Positions 13,004 through 23,176 of a stretch of 64,000 bases of DNA are shown one piece after another. The notes below the pieces were generated by a model. That model saw only the letters and a list, made by a program, of their open reading frames with translations. It had not been told where the DNA came from and did no database searches. Each line of letters opens with the position of its first letter. The stretch's first letter is position 1. Source of the stretch: Mycobacterium stomatepiae (GTDB lineage Bacteria > Actinomycetota > Actinomycetes > Mycobacteriales > Mycobacteriaceae); NCBI RefSeq assembly GCF_010731715.1, contig NZ_AP022587.1, forward strand, positions 2,728,001 through 2,792,000. The letters are read 5' to 3'. The position numbers and the translations under genes are program-made.

Positions 13004-15241
13004 TTAGTCCTGCGAAGCCGCAAGCGCCTCATTGAACGTCTTGCTCGGCCGCATCACTGCAGTCGTTTTCTCGCTGTCCGGCTGATAGTAGCCGCCGATG
13101 TCGACCGTTTCGCCCTGCACCTCGGCCATTTCGGCCACGATGGCTTCCTCATTCTCGCTCAACGAATCGGCCAGCGCGGCAAAGCGGTTCCGCAACTCTT
13201 CGTCGTCGTTTTGCGCGGCGAGTTCCTGGGCCCAGTACAACGCCAGATAGAACTGGCTGCCGCGGTTGTCGAGTTCACCGGTCTTGCGCGACGGACTCTT
13301 GTTGTTGTCCAACAACTTACCGATCGCGGCGTCCAGCGTCTTGGCCAGTATCTTGGCACGCTCATTGTCGGTCTTGATCCCCAGGTCTTCAAAACACGCT
13401 CCGAGAGCGAGGAATTCGCCGAGCGAATCCCAGCGCAGGTGGTTCTCCTCGACGAGCTGGTGGACGTGCTTGGGTGCCGAACCGCCCGCGCCGGTTTCGT
13501 ACATTCCGCCGCCGGCCATCAACGGCACGATGGACAGCATCTTGGCGCTGGTACCCAGCTCCAGGATCGGGAACAGGTCGGTCAGGTAGTCGCGCAGGAT
13601 GTTTCCGGTAGCCGCGATGGTGTCCTGACCGCGCATCGCTCGCTCGATCGTGTGCCGCATCGCCCGCTCCTGCGACATGATCTGGATGTCGAGGCCCTCG
13701 GTGTCGTGGTCGGCCAGGTACGTGTGAACCTTCTTGCGCAATTCGTTCTCGTGCGGACGCTCCTGGTCCAGCCAGAACACCACCGGCATACCCGAGTTGC
13801 GCGCCCGGGTCACGGCCAGTTTGACCCAGTCGCGGATCGGTTCGTCCCGAACGATCGGCATGCGCCAGATGTCGCCGGCCTCAACGTTTTGCGTCAGCAG
13901 CACGTCGCCGGTGTCGAGGTCGACGATGTTAGCGACGCCGTCCTCCGGGATCTCGAACGTCTTGTCGTGCGAGCCGTACTCTTCGGCCTGCTGCGCCATC
14001 AGCCCGACGTTGGGCACGGTACCCATCGTGGTCGGATCGAATTGCCCGTGGGTCTTACAGAAGTTGATGATCTCTTGGTAGATGCGGGCGAAAGTCGACT
14101 CCGGGTTGACTGCCTTGGTGTCCTTCTGCCGCCCGTCGGCGCCGTACATCTTGCCGCCGGCCCGGATCATCGCCGGCATCGACGCATCCACGATCACATC
14201 GCTGGGCGAGTGAAAGTTGCTGATGCCCTTGGCCGAATCGACCATGGCCAACTCGGGACGGTGTTCGTGGCAGGCGTGCAGATCACGGATGATCTCGTCG
14301 TGCTGCGACGCCGGCAGCACCTCGATCTTGTCGTACAGGTCGACCAATCCGTTGTTGACGTTGACGCCGAGTTCGTCGAACAGCGCCTGATGCTTAGCGA
14401 AGGCGTCCTTGTAGAAGACCTTCACGGCGTGGCCGAAGACAATCGGGTGGGAGACCTTCATCATCGTCGCCTTGACATGCAGCGAGAACATCACGCCAGT
14501 CTTGTAGGCGTCTTCGATCTCTGCTTCGTAGAACTCGCAGAGCGCCTTCTTGCTCATGAACATGCTGTCGATGATGTCGCCGTCGCGCAACGACACCGTG
14601 GGCTTGAGCACAATCTTCTTGCCGCTCTTGGTCTCCAGCTCCATCTTCACGCTGCGTCCGCGATCCACCGTCATCGACTTCTCGCCGTGGTAGAAGTCGC
14701 CGTGCTTCATGGTCGCGACGTGGGTGCGCGACGCCTGCGACCACTCCCCCATGCTGTGCGGGTGCTTGCGCGCGTACTCCTTGACCGCGTTGGGCGCACG
14801 GCGGTCCGAGTTGCCCTGGCGCAGCACCGGGTTGACCGCGCTACCAAGGCATTTCGAATAGCGGTCGCGAATTTCCTTGTCCTCGTCGGTCTTCGGGCTC
14901 TGCGGGTAGTCCGGAATCTTGTAGCCCTTGCCTTGCAGCTCCTTGACCGCGGCAACAAGCTGGGGCACCGAGGCGCTGACGTTGGGCAGCTTGATGATGT
15001 TGGTGTCGGGGAGCTTGGTCAGCCGGCCCAGCTCGGCCAGGTTGTCGGGCACCCGCTGTTCTTCGGTGAGGTCCTCGGGGAACTCGGCGAGGATGCGAGC
15101 GGCCACCGAGATGTCACTGGTCTTGATCTCGATGCCCGCGGGCTCGGCAAACGCCCGCACGATGGGCAGAAACGCGTAGGTCGCCAGCAACGGCGCCTCG
15201 TCGGTCAGCGTATAGATGACGGTCGGCTTTTCGGCGCTCAC
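13004..15241 (-). CDS. icd2: NADP-dependent isocitrate dehydrogenase, monomeric type
   Basis: A 745-residue monomeric isocitrate dehydrogenase, structurally unrelated in fold arrangement to the short dimeric class but catalysing the same reaction. Diagnostic segments are [18 protein letters not shown] at the start, [25 protein letters not shown], and near the end [20 protein letters not shown]. The length fits the family (about 740). The start is ATG 15241. In M. tuberculosis the orthologue is Rv0066c, far from icd1; here it is immediately upstream of icd1. It is divergent from the SAM-riboswitch metC leader. Confidence 0.96.
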   Translation of the reverse strand: MSAEKPTVIYTLTDEAPLLATYAFLPIVRAFAEPAGIEIKTSDISVAARILAEFPEDLTEEQRVPDNLAELGRLTKLPDTNIIKLPNVSASVPQLVAAVKELQGKGYKIPDYPQSPKTDEDKEIRDRYSKCLGSAVNPVLRQGNSDRRAPNAVKEYARKHPHSMGEWSQASRTHVATMKHGDFYHGEKSMTVDRGRSVKMELETKSGKKIVLKPTVSLRDGDIIDSMFMSKKALCEFYEAEIEDAYKTGVMFSLHVKATMMKVSHPIVFGHAVKVFYKDAFAKHQALFDELGVNVNNGLVDLYDKIEVLPASQHDEIIRDLHACHEHRPELAMVDSAKGISNFHSPSDVIVDASMPAMIRAGGKMYGADGRQKDTKAVNPESTFARIYQEIINFCKTHGQFDPTTMGTVPNVGLMAQQAEEYGSHDKTFEIPEDGVANIVDLDTGDVLLTQNVEAGDIWRMPIVRDEPIRDWVKLAVTRARNSGMPVVFWLDQERPHENELRKKVHTYLADHDTEGLDIQIMSQERAMRHTIERAMRGQDTIAATGNILRDYLTDLFPILELGTSAKMLSIVPLMAGGGMYETGAGGSAPKHVHQLVEENHLRWDSLGEFLALGACFEDLGIKTDNERAKILAKTLDAAIGKLLDNNKSPSRKTGELDNRGSQFYLALYWAQELAAQNDDEELRNRFAALADSLSENEEAIVAEMAEVQGETVDIGGYYQPDSEKTTAVMRPSKTFNEALAASQD

Positions 15242-15350
15242 GGACGGTCCCTCTCCCGGTCGATTTTGGGGGGCTCAGCGTTGTCGTTTGCCACGTTATC
15301 AAGGGCGTTTAACCAGCTGTCGACCTGGCATTGGCACGGAGTCGGCGCAG

Positions 15351-15356
15351 TAAGAT
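15351..15356 (+). promoter_or_regulatory. Probable -10 box of the metC leader
   Basis: TAAGAT sits 12 bases before the first paired bases of the SAM-IV aptamer, so a transcript starting about 7 bases after it would begin just ahead of the riboswitch. No good -35 at 17-bp spacing is seen (TTGGCA at 15331 is 14 bp away), which is common in mycobacterial promoters. Confidence 0.4.
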
Positions 15357-15368
15357 AGTCTTCGTATT

Positions 15369-15491
15369 GGTGATGAGCGCCAGCATCAAGCCCCGGCTTG
15401 CTGGCCGGCAACCCTCCAACCGCGGTGGGGTGCCCCGGGTGATGACCAGGTTGAGTAGCCAACAGCACCGGCTATCCGGCAAGCGCGGGTC
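15369..15491 (+). ncRNA. SAM-IV riboswitch aptamer
   Basis: An S-adenosylmethionine-binding RNA ahead of the methionine genes. The sequence follows the actinobacterial SAM-IV pattern very closely: GGTGATGAGCGCCAGC, the GCCCCGGCTTGCTGGCCGGC helix, AACCCTCCAACCGCGGTGGG with its pseudoknot loop, GTGATGACCAGG closing P1, the small P5 hairpin GTAGCC/GGCTA, and the 3' segment GGCAAGCGCGGGTC. M. tuberculosis carries the same element ahead of Rv3340. When SAM is plentiful the aptamer folds and metC expression is expected to fall. Confidence 0.93.
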
Positions 15492-15525
15492 CGCCATGAC
15501 GGGCCCCTAAGCCAGACAGGGGAAG
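15487..15525 (+). promoter_or_regulatory. Candidate translational expression platform of the SAM-IV riboswitch
   Basis: Directly after the aptamer, GGGTCC (15487-15492, shared with the aptamer 3' end) can pair with GGGCCC (15501-15506). CCCCT (15504-15508) can instead pair with AGGGG (15518-15522), which is the metC ribosome-binding site (AGGGGAAG, 6 bases before ATG 15532). The two pairings are mutually exclusive. With SAM, the 3' aptamer strand is engaged and the Shine-Dalgarno can be masked; without SAM, the first hairpin frees it. The base pairing is visible; the switching is inference. Confidence 0.55.
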
Positions 15526-15531
15526 TTCGCC

Positions 15532-16875
15532 ATGAGCGACGACAACAACACCAGCGACGATCCGTCTACCCACTGGTCTTTCGAAACCAAGCAGATTCAC
15601 GCCGGTCAGCAGCCCGACGCGGCCACCAACGCGCGTGCCCTGCCCATCTACCAGACCACCTCTTACGTCTTCGACGACACCACCCACGCCGCGGCCTTGT
15701 TCGGGCTTGAGGTGCCGGGCAACATCTACACCCGGATCGGCAACCCGACCACCGATGTCGTCGAACAGCGGATCGCCGCGCTCGAGGGCGGCGTCGCGGC
15801 ACTGTTCCTGAGCTCCGGCCAGGCCGCTGAGACATTCGCCATATTGAATCTCGCGAGTGCTGGAGATCACATCGCCTCCAGCCCGCGGCTGTACGGCGGC
15901 ACGTACAACCTGCTCCACTATTCGCTGCCCAAGCTCGGCATCGAGGTCAGCTTCGTCGAGGATCCCGACGACCTGGACTCGTGGCAGTCGGCCGTCCGGC
16001 CCAACACCAAGGCCTTCTTCGCCGAGACGATCTCCAACCCGCAGATCGACATCCTGGACACCCCGGGGGTCGCCGGGGTTGCCCACGCCAACGGCGTACC
16101 GCTGATCGTCGACAACACCATTGCGACGCCGTACCTGATCCAGCCGTTCGCGCAGGGCGCGGACATCGTGGTGCACTCCGCGACCAAGTACCTGGGCGGG
16201 CACGGCTCCGCGATCGCCGGGGTCATCGTCGACGGCGGCACGTTCGACTGGACGCAGGGCCGCTTCCCCGGGTTCACCACACCCGACCCCAGCTACCACG
16301 GCGTGGTGTTCGCCGAGCTGGGACCGCCCGCGTACGCGCTGAAGGCCCGCGTGCAATTGCTTCGCGATCTCGGATCGGCGGCCTCACCATTCAACGCGTT
16401 CCTGGTGGCCCAGGGCCTCGAAACGCTGAGCCTGCGCATCGAACGTCACGTCGCCAATGCGCAACGGGTCGCCGAATTCCTCGAGGGTCACGATGGGGTG
16501 GTGTCGGTCAACTACGCGGGGCTGCCCAGCTCGCCGTGGCACGAACGGGCAAAGAAGTTGGCGCCCAAGGGAACCGGCGCCGTGCTGGCGTTCGAGCTGG
16601 CCGGCGGAATCGAGGCCGGCAAGGCGTTCGTGAACGCGCTGCAGCTGCACAGCCACGTCGCCAACATCGGCGACGTGCGGTCGCTGGTGATTCACCCGGC
16701 GTCGACCACCCACGCCCAGCTATCCCCCGAGGAGCAGCTGAGCACCGGCGTCACGCCGGGACTGGTGCGGCTGGCCGTCGGCATCGAGAACATCGACGAC
16801 ATCCTGGCCGACCTCGAGCTCGGGTTCGCGGCCGTCCCGAAAAGTTCTGACCCGCACTCGGTGGCGGCCTTCTGA
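15532..16875 (+). CDS. metC: O-acetylhomoserine sulfhydrylase
   Basis: PLP enzyme of the Cys/Met metabolism family that makes homocysteine from O-acetylhomoserine and sulfide. It has 447 residues with the family order [49 protein letters not shown] and the PLP lysine Lys219 in [14 protein letters not shown] 15532 has a strong AGGGGAAG site that the upstream riboswitch can mask. metX follows after 10 bases and supplies its substrate. The gene name metC follows M. tuberculosis usage; by reaction it is metY/metZ-like. Confidence 0.95.
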   Translation: MSDDNNTSDDPSTHWSFETKQIHAGQQPDAATNARALPIYQTTSYVFDDTTHAAALFGLEVPGNIYTRIGNPTTDVVEQRIAALEGGVAALFLSSGQAAETFAILNLASAGDHIASSPRLYGGTYNLLHYSLPKLGIEVSFVEDPDDLDSWQSAVRPNTKAFFAETISNPQIDILDTPGVAGVAHANGVPLIVDNTIATPYLIQPFAQGADIVVHSATKYLGGHGSAIAGVIVDGGTFDWTQGRFPGFTTPDPSYHGVVFAELGPPAYALKARVQLLRDLGSAASPFNAFLVAQGLETLSLRIERHVANAQRVAEFLEGHDGVVSVNYAGLPSSPWHERAKKLAPKGTGAVLAFELAGGIEAGKAFVNALQLHSHVANIGDVRSLVIHPASTTHAQLSPEEQLSTGVTPGLVRLAVGIENIDDILADLELGFAAVPKSSDPHSVAAF

Positions 16876-16885
16876 GGGACTTGTC

Positions 16886-18037
16886 ATGACGATCTCCGAC
16901 GTCCCCACCCAAACGCTGCCCGCCGAAGGCGAGGTCGGCCTGGTCGACATCGGCTCGCTGACCACCGAGAGCGGCGCGGTCATCGACAACGTCTGCATCG
17001 CCGTGCAGCGCTGGGGCGAACTATCGCCGACGCGCGACAACGTGGTGGTGGTGCTGCACGCGCTCACCGGCGACTCCCACATCACCGGCCCCGCCGGGCC
17101 GGGACACCCCACGCCCGGCTGGTGGGACGGCATCGCGGGGCCTGGGGCACCGATCGACACCAACCGCTGGTGCGCGGTCGCCACCAATGTGCTGGGCGGT
17201 TGCCGTGGCTCCACCGGGCCGAGTTCGCTTGCCCGAGACGGAAAGCCATGGGGCTCCCGCTTTCCGCTGATCACGGTGCGCGACCAGGTGGAGGCGGACA
17301 TCGCCGCGCTGGACGCGCTGGGAATAAACCAAGTCGCCGCCGTAGTTGGCGGATCCATGGGCGGCGCACGGGCTTTGGAATGGATGGTGGGACACCCGGA
17401 GCGGGTTCGGGCCGGATTGCTGCTGGCGGTCGGGGCGCGTGCCACCGCCGACCAGATCGGCACCCAGACCACCCAGATCGCGGCCATCAAGGCCGACCCG
17501 AATTGGCAGGGTGGCGACTACCACGGCACCGGGCGCACGCCGGATGCCGGACTCGCGATCGCGCGGCGCTTTGCCCATCTGACCTATCGCGGCGAGATCG
17601 AACTCGACGACAGGTTCGGCAACGACAGCCAGAGCGGCGAGGACCCGTCGGACGGCGGTCGCTACGCCGTGCAGAGCTACCTGGAACACCAGGGCGACAA
17701 GATCCTGGCCCGGTTCGACGCCGGCAGTTACGTGATCCTGACGGAGACGCTGAACAGCCACGACGTCGGCCGCGGCCGCGGCGGCGTCGAGAAAGCGCTG
17801 CGCCGGTGTCCGGTGCCGGCGGTGGTCGGCGGCATCACCTCCGACCGCCTCTATCCGCTGCGCTTGCAGCATGAGATGGCCGAATTGCTGCCCGGCTGTA
17901 ACCGCCTCGCGGTTGTCGACTCGCTCTGCGGACATGACGGCTTCCTGGTGGAAACCGAGGCGGTGGGCGAATTGATCCGCGAGACACTGGATTTGGCCTC
18001 CGAGACTGTCCCTGCCGAAGGCGCGGGCCGACAGTGA
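16886..18037 (+). CDS. metX: Homoserine O-acetyltransferase
   Basis: Transfers acetyl from acetyl-CoA to L-homoserine, the first committed step toward methionine. The 383-residue alpha/beta-hydrolase fold protein has the MetX signatures: [34 protein letters not shown], nucleophile Ser157 in GGSMGG, and the C-terminal HDGFLVE with catalytic His350. M. tuberculosis calls the orthologue metA (Rv3341). It is co-directional with metC, so probably under the same SAM-IV control, and it overlaps the next gene as GTGA. Confidence 0.96.
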   Translation: MTISDVPTQTLPAEGEVGLVDIGSLTTESGAVIDNVCIAVQRWGELSPTRDNVVVVLHALTGDSHITGPAGPGHPTPGWWDGIAGPGAPIDTNRWCAVATNVLGGCRGSTGPSSLARDGKPWGSRFPLITVRDQVEADIAALDALGINQVAAVVGGSMGGARALEWMVGHPERVRAGLLLAVGARATADQIGTQTTQIAAIKADPNWQGGDYHGTGRTPDAGLAIARRFAHLTYRGEIELDDRFGNDSQSGEDPSDGGRYAVQSYLEHQGDKILARFDAGSYVILTETLNSHDVGRGRGGVEKALRRCPVPAVVGGITSDRLYPLRLQHEMAELLPGCNRLAVVDSLCGHDGFLVETEAVGELIRETLDLASETVPAEGAGRQ

Positions 18038-18768
18038 CGCGGTCGAGGAGCGAACAATCCCTGTCGTTCGGTTCGGCGGCCGCGGCCTATGAGCGTGGCC
18101 GGCCGTCGTATCCGCCCGAAGCCATCGACTGGCTGTTGCCCCGGGGTGCGCGTCAGGTGCTCGATCTGGGCGCGGGTACCGGCAAGCTGACCACCCGGCT
18201 GGTAGAACGTGGTCTCGACGTCGTGGCGGTGGACCCGATTCCGGACATGCTCGAAGTGCTGAGCGACTCGCTGCCGGAAACCCGCGCGGTGCTGGGCACC
18301 GCCGAGGAGATTCCGTTGGAGGACAACAGCGTCGACGCCGTGCTGGTCGCCCAGGCGTGGCACTGGGTGGACCCGGAACGGGCGATTCCCGAGGTGGCCC
18401 GCGTGCTGCGGCCCGGCGGGCGGCTGGGCCTTGTGTGGAACACCCGCGACGAGCGGCTCGGCTGGGTGCGCGAGCTCGGTCAGATCATCGGCAGCGACGG
18501 CGACGGCCGCCGTTTCGACGTACTGCTGCCCCCGCCGTTCGCCGAGCCCGAACGCCATCAGGTCGAGTGGACGAATTACATTACGCCACAAGCCTTAATC
18601 GATCTGGTGGCCTCGCGCAGCTACTGCATCACGTCGCCGGCCGAGGTCCGCACGCGAACCCTGGACCAGGTGCGCGAACTGCTGGCCACCCATCCGGCGC
18701 TGGCCAGTTCGACCGGGTTGGCGATGCCCTACGTCACCGTGTGCATCCGGGCGACACTGGCCGGCTGA
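18034..18768 (+). CDS. SAM-dependent class I methyltransferase
   Basis: A 244-residue protein with a Rossmann methyltransferase core: motif [13 protein letters not shown], an acidic residue ending strand 2 ([11 protein letters not shown]), motif [14 protein letters not shown] and [12 protein letters not shown]. It resembles the UbiE/Methyltransf_11 type; the substrate is unknown. GTG 18034 overlaps the metX stop (GTGA), so it is the third gene of the methionine operon and corresponds by position to Rv3342. Consumption of SAM by an operon member is a plausible reason for the linkage. The last 40 bases overlap a convergent transporter gene. Confidence 0.88.
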   Translation: MTRSRSEQSLSFGSAAAAYERGRPSYPPEAIDWLLPRGARQVLDLGAGTGKLTTRLVERGLDVVAVDPIPDMLEVLSDSLPETRAVLGTAEEIPLEDNSVDAVLVAQAWHWVDPERAIPEVARVLRPGGRLGLVWNTRDERLGWVRELGQIIGSDGDGRRFDVLLPPPFAEPERHQVEWTNYITPQALIDLVASRSYCITSPAEVRTRTLDQVRELLATHPALASSTGLAMPYVTVCIRATLAG

Positions 18769-20717
18769 CGGTCCACGGGGTCGATGCCGTCCGGTGCGAT
18801 CCGGGCGATCCGCGACTCGATGTCGTAGGGCACGATGATCGCGGTCGCATCCCGGATGCGACTCACCGCGCGGGCCATCTTGTCCGCGGTGCGGTCGTGC
18901 AAGAGCCGGCCGAGTAACGGGGCGTAGGTTCGACGCGGCAACAGCACCGTCACCCGGCTGTCCGGATGGTCGGTGAGCACTCGCCAGACCAGCTCGTGCG
19001 CGGCCCGGCTCAAGTGCCGATCCGGACAGTTGATCAGCCACAGCGGGGTGTCGTGATCGAAGCGCTCCCAGCGGTCGCGCAGCCGCATCGCACGGTCGGC
19101 GTCGATAACGAAGTGCACCGCCGTGAGTTCGTCGGCATGCAGGCCGTATCCCAGGCGCACGGCCTCGACCTCGGCGAGGTCGATGGTGTCCACGAACACC
19201 AGCACCTGCAGTCGCGGATGCCGTTCCAGATCGGGGATTTCCGTGTGCGACATCTCCAGGACGGCCGCCTCGTCCCGGTATTTCTGGTTGAGCCGAATCA
19301 GCCCCCACACCAGCAGCGGGAAGATGACGACGATCAACCACGCGCCCTCGGTGAACTTGGCCACCGCGAAGATACCCACCACGATCATCGACAAGATCCC
19401 CGCCGACAGGTTCACCGCGTACTTGCGCCGCCAGCCGGGCCCACGATGGGTCCGGTGGTGCTTGGCCATGCCGAAGCCGGCCATCGCAAAGCCGGTGAAC
19501 ACCCCGATCGCGAAGAACGGCACCAGCGCGGTCACTTTCGCTTCGGTGATGAGCAGCAGGGTCACCGCCAGCACGGTGAGCGCGATGATGCCGTTGGAGA
19601 AGACCAGACGGTGACCGCGCTTGGTCAGCGGGCGCGGCAAAAACCGGTCCTCGGCAACATAACTGGCCAGCGCGGGGAACCCGTTGAAGCTGGTGTTGCA
19701 GCCGGTGAACAGAATCGCCGCGGTCGATGCCTGGACCAAGAAGTACAGGATGTTGCCCAACACGCCATGGCCGAACACCGCGCGGGCGATCTCGGACAAC
19801 ATCGACGGGTATTCGTCGAGATACGGGGTGGCGTGGGTGACGTGCGCCAGCCAGGCCACCCCCGCCAGCAGGAACCCGAGGATGCACGTCATCACCGTAA
19901 GCACCCGACGGGCGTTGACCCCTTCGGGCTTCTGAAAGACGTCGACGGTATTCGACACGGCCTCGACGCCGGTCAGCGAGGTGCCACCATTGGCGAACGC
20001 GCGCAACACAATTAGGATCGTCGCGCCCATCACCAGTCCGCTACCCTGATGCACCGGCACCGCCCCGGCGATGTGTGCTGGATCGTATCTCGGCAATCCC
20101 CAAGCAATTTCGCGGATAAACCCGGTCAGGATCGTCGCCGTGATCATGGTGACGAAGGCGTAGGTGGTGATCGCGAACATCCGGCCCGACCGCCGCAGGC
20201 CGCGCAGGTTGACCAGTCCGATGAGAACCACTGCGGTCAAGGTGATTTCCAGGTGATAGGGACGTAGCGGAGGAATCGCCGTGACCAGCGCGACCGTCGC
20301 GGCAGCGGGCTGCACCGCCACGGTGACGACGTAATCGATCAGCAGCGCCGCCGCGGCGACCTGGGCCACCCGGGGTCCGAAGTTCTCCCGCGCGACCGAG
20401 TACGAACCGCCGGCCCGCGTGTAGACCATCACAACCTGACGGTACGACGCCGACACCAGTGCCAGGATGCACAAGATGACCCCGGTAATCGGGAGCAACA
20501 GGGCAAACGCGGCCATGCCCGCCGACGGCAGCAGCTCGACCATGATCTGCTCGGGACCATAGGCGGTCGACGAAATGGCGTCGGGCGCAAGTGCGCCGAG
20601 CGCGACGGGATTCGACAGCCGTTCGGAATCCAGCTGATCGGTAGTCAGCGGCTTACCGAGAAAGACTTTCTTGCATTTGTCGGTAAACGAGAGCGGTAGT
20701 GCGCTCGGGGTCGTCAC
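18729..20717 (-). CDS. APC-superfamily permease, KimA-like potassium importer (copy 1)
   Basis: A 662-residue membrane protein with about 12 helices and a C-terminal cytoplasmic domain of some 150 residues (LVFVDTIDLAEVEAV onward) that looks UspA-like. Core motifs PDAISSTAYGPEQIM, YTRAGGSYSVARENFG, SLTGVEAVSNTVD and NTSFNGFPALAS match the KimA (formerly YdaO) family of high-affinity K+ importers, as well as mycobacterial Rv2690c. Databases often call these amino acid permeases. GTG 20717 overlaps the upstream gene's TGA (GTGA), so the two paralogues are co-translated. K+ transport is inference from family and from the divergent K+ channel. Confidence 0.8.
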   Translation of the reverse strand: MTTPSALPLSFTDKCKKVFLGKPLTTDQLDSERLSNPVALGALAPDAISSTAYGPEQIMVELLPSAGMAAFALLLPITGVILCILALVSASYRQVVMVYTRAGGSYSVARENFGPRVAQVAAAALLIDYVVTVAVQPAAATVALVTAIPPLRPYHLEITLTAVVLIGLVNLRGLRRSGRMFAITTYAFVTMITATILTGFIREIAWGLPRYDPAHIAGAVPVHQGSGLVMGATILIVLRAFANGGTSLTGVEAVSNTVDVFQKPEGVNARRVLTVMTCILGFLLAGVAWLAHVTHATPYLDEYPSMLSEIARAVFGHGVLGNILYFLVQASTAAILFTGCNTSFNGFPALASYVAEDRFLPRPLTKRGHRLVFSNGIIALTVLAVTLLLITEAKVTALVPFFAIGVFTGFAMAGFGMAKHHRTHRGPGWRRKYAVNLSAGILSMIVVGIFAVAKFTEGAWLIVVIFPLLVWGLIRLNQKYRDEAAVLEMSHTEIPDLERHPRLQVLVFVDTIDLAEVEAVRLGYGLHADELTAVHFVIDADRAMRLRDRWERFDHDTPLWLINCPDRHLSRAAHELVWRVLTDHPDSRVTVLLPRRTYAPLLGRLLHDRTADKMARAVSRIRDATAIIVPYDIESRIARIAPDGIDPVDRQPASVARMHTVT

Positions 20718-22672
20718 ACGCGGGTCACCTCCGCTATCCGGGACTCGATGTCGTAGGGCAGGATTTGCGCCGCCGCGCCCGGGATCCGGCTGACAGCACG
20801 GGCGATCTTGTCCGCCGTGCGGTCGTGCAGCAGCCGGCCCACCAGCGGCGCATAGGTCCGGCGCGGCAACAGCACGGTCACCTGGGTGCCCGGGTGGTCG
20901 TCGAGCACCCCAAGAATCAACTCGTGCGCGGCCCGCGCCAGGTGACGGTCGGGGCAATCAACCACGCGCAGCGGGGTGTCGTGCTCGAACCGGTCCCACC
21001 GCTGCCGCAATCGCTCGGCACTCGCGACGTCGAGCATGAAATGGACCGCGGTCAGGTCATCGGCATGCAGCCCGTTGCCGTAGCGCAAGGCCTCCACTTC
21101 CGCGAGGTCAACCGAATCCACGAACACCAGAACCCGATGCCGGGTGTATCGGTCCAACACGGGCTGCTCCGTGTGCGACATCTCCAGGACGGCGGCCTCG
21201 GCGCGGTACTTTGCGTTGAGCCGCATCAGGGCGAAGACCAGCACCGGGAAGACGATGACGATCAGCCACGCGCCCTCGGTGAACTTGGCCACCGCGAAGA
21301 TGCCCACCACGACCGTCGACAAGATCCCCGCCGACAGGTTGACCAGTACTTTGCCCCGCCAGCCCGGCTCCCGGTGATTCAGATAGTGCTTGGTCATTCC
21401 GTAGCCGGCCATCGAGAATCCGGTGAATACCCCGATCGCGTAGAACGGCACCAGCGCGTCGACGGAGCCACCGGTGATGACGAGCAATGCCACCGCGAGT
21501 GCGGCCAGGGTGATGATGCCGTTGGAGAAGACCAGACGATGGCCGCGCTTCATCAGCGGACGCGGCAGGAATCGGTCCTCGGCCACGAAGCTGGCCAGCG
21601 CGGGGAATCCGTTGAAGCTGGTGTTGCCGCCCGTGTAGAGGATCGCCGCGGTCGACGCCTGCAACACGAAGTACAGGACTTTGCCGACGACCCCGTCGCC
21701 GAACACGGCGCGCGCGATCTCGGAGAGCATCGACGGGTATCCGTCCACGTACGGCGTCGCGTGGGTGACATGAGTCAACCAGGCCACACCCGCCAGCAGG
21801 AACGCGAGGATGCATGCCATCACCGTCATCACCTTGCGGGCATTGATGCCCTCGGGCGGACGGAGGCTGTTGACCGTGTTGGAGATGGCTTCCACCCCGG
21901 TCAGTGAGGAGCCGCCGTTGGCAAAGGCCCGCAGCACGATCAGGATGGTCGCGCCCATGATCAGCCCGTTGCCGTGATGGACCGTCACCGCACCGGCGAT
22001 GTGTTGGGGGTCGTAGACCGGCAGGTTGCCCAGGAATTCTCGGATCACGCCTACGACGATGGTCAGCGCGACCATGGCCGAGAAGGCGTAGGTGGGCAGC
22101 GCGAAACGCACCCCGGCCTCCTTCAACCCACGCAGGTTCATGAAGCACATCACCAAGACGACGCCGACGGTGATCTCGAGGCTGTAGGGGCCCAACATCG
22201 GTATCGCCGAGACCACGGCCACCGTCCCGGCCGCGCATTGCACGGCCACGGTCACCACGTAGTCGATGAGCAGCGAGGCGGCAGCAATCTGGGCGACGCG
22301 GGGGCCGAAGTTCTCGCGGGCAACCACGTACGACCCGCCGGAGCGCGTGTAGACCATCACGACCTGGCGGTACGACGCGGCCACCAACACCAGGATCAAC
22401 AGGATGACGCCGGTGATCGGAAGCAACAACGCAAACGCGGCCATGCCAGCCGCCGGCAACAGTTCGATCATGATCTGCTCGGAGCCATAGGCGGTCGAGG
22501 AGATCGCGTCCGGCGACAAGACACCGAGCGCAACGGGATTCGACAATCTCTCATGCTGCAGCTCGTCGGTGATCAAGGGCTTTCCGAGAAAGCCGCGCTT
22601 ACAGACGTCGGAGAACGACGACCATGCTCGCCGTTCGTCAGCCACCGACTCGTCAGCCAAAGACATTGTCAC
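20714..22672 (-). CDS. APC-superfamily permease, KimA-like potassium importer (copy 2)
   Basis: Paralogue of the downstream gene with the same architecture: 652 residues, a 12-helix APC core and a ~150-residue cytoplasmic C-terminal domain. Motifs include FLGKPL, SPDAISSTAYGSEQIM, YTRSGGSYVVARENFG, SLTGVEAISNTV and NTSFNGFPALASFVAEDRF. The start is GTG 22672, with AAGGGA 8 bases before it; ATG 22666 is the alternative. It is the first gene of a two-gene unit that is divergent from the RCK-gated channel. Conservation is highest in the membrane core and in LLPRRTYAPL of the cytoplasmic domain. Confidence 0.8.
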   Translation of the reverse strand: MTMSLADESVADERRAWSSFSDVCKRGFLGKPLITDELQHERLSNPVALGVLSPDAISSTAYGSEQIMIELLPAAGMAAFALLLPITGVILLILVLVAASYRQVVMVYTRSGGSYVVARENFGPRVAQIAAASLLIDYVVTVAVQCAAGTVAVVSAIPMLGPYSLEITVGVVLVMCFMNLRGLKEAGVRFALPTYAFSAMVALTIVVGVIREFLGNLPVYDPQHIAGAVTVHHGNGLIMGATILIVLRAFANGGSSLTGVEAISNTVNSLRPPEGINARKVMTVMACILAFLLAGVAWLTHVTHATPYVDGYPSMLSEIARAVFGDGVVGKVLYFVLQASTAAILYTGGNTSFNGFPALASFVAEDRFLPRPLMKRGHRLVFSNGIITLAALAVALLVITGGSVDALVPFYAIGVFTGFSMAGYGMTKHYLNHREPGWRGKVLVNLSAGILSTVVVGIFAVAKFTEGAWLIVIVFPVLVFALMRLNAKYRAEAAVLEMSHTEQPVLDRYTRHRVLVFVDSVDLAEVEALRYGNGLHADDLTAVHFMLDVASAERLRQRWDRFEHDTPLRVVDCPDRHLARAAHELILGVLDDHPGTQVTVLLPRRTYAPLVGRLLHDRTADKIARAVSRIPGAAAQILPYDIESRIAEVTRV

Positions 22673-23176
22673 AAGCCATATCCCTTACCCCGGTGCTCCA
22701 ATTCCGGCAAAAGCCTAACTCGTCCATAACACTCTGTCTCTCCCCCTAAAGCGGCGCAAAACCCGAGAGCCGGGGAAAGCCACAGAATGTTGCCAGCAAA
22801 ATTGGCAGCACATTCGTAGGTGGTCACGTTGCCGTAACAAAGAAACCCGTGGCCGGCGCCAAAACACCACGTCGGAGGCTGGCAATCCTGTGAATACGCC
22901 CCTCTCATCCAAAGCCGTTGTGAATTCAGCCACTTGTCAATCAGCGCGCGTGGCGCAGGCGCGATTGCCGCGCCCGCAACCCGCCGGAGGCCCCGGCGGT
23001 CGTCAAATGCACTGCCTTACAGGCATTTTGGCTCCGCATGGGCGCCGAATTAGTCAAGAGCATTGAGTTCAGCTGCAGCTCAGAGCAATTCACAGGCTGT
23101 TACGATCGGTCCAAATCATCGCCCGGGCGGGCCAGTGTAATTACAGCTGTCAGCAGGAATCAAGGAGTCGAACCGT
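22673..23176 (+). promoter_or_regulatory. 504-bp divergent intergenic region between K+ transport genes
   Basis: No credible gene is present; it is unusually long for this gene-dense window and less GC-rich in its left half. A short hairpin is visible at 22789-22809 (GTTGCCA, 7-base loop, TGGCAGC, one G-U pair). AAGGAG precedes the channel start at 23177. I looked for a c-di-AMP (ydaO) riboswitch, known to control K+ genes, and did not find its conserved core on either strand. The region must hold both promoters and perhaps an unknown leader. Confidence 0.5.

Noticed and set aside
11006..15358. A 1450-codon open frame on the + strand across icd1 and icd2
   Set aside because: It is antisense to two highly conserved dehydrogenases; its translation is rich in Arg, Gly, Val and His with no domain. 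High-GC codon bias opens long shadow frames.
22673..23176. A c-di-AMP (ydaO-type) riboswitch before the KimA-like genes
   Set aside because: Expected from K+ biology, but the conserved core segments were not found on either strand.
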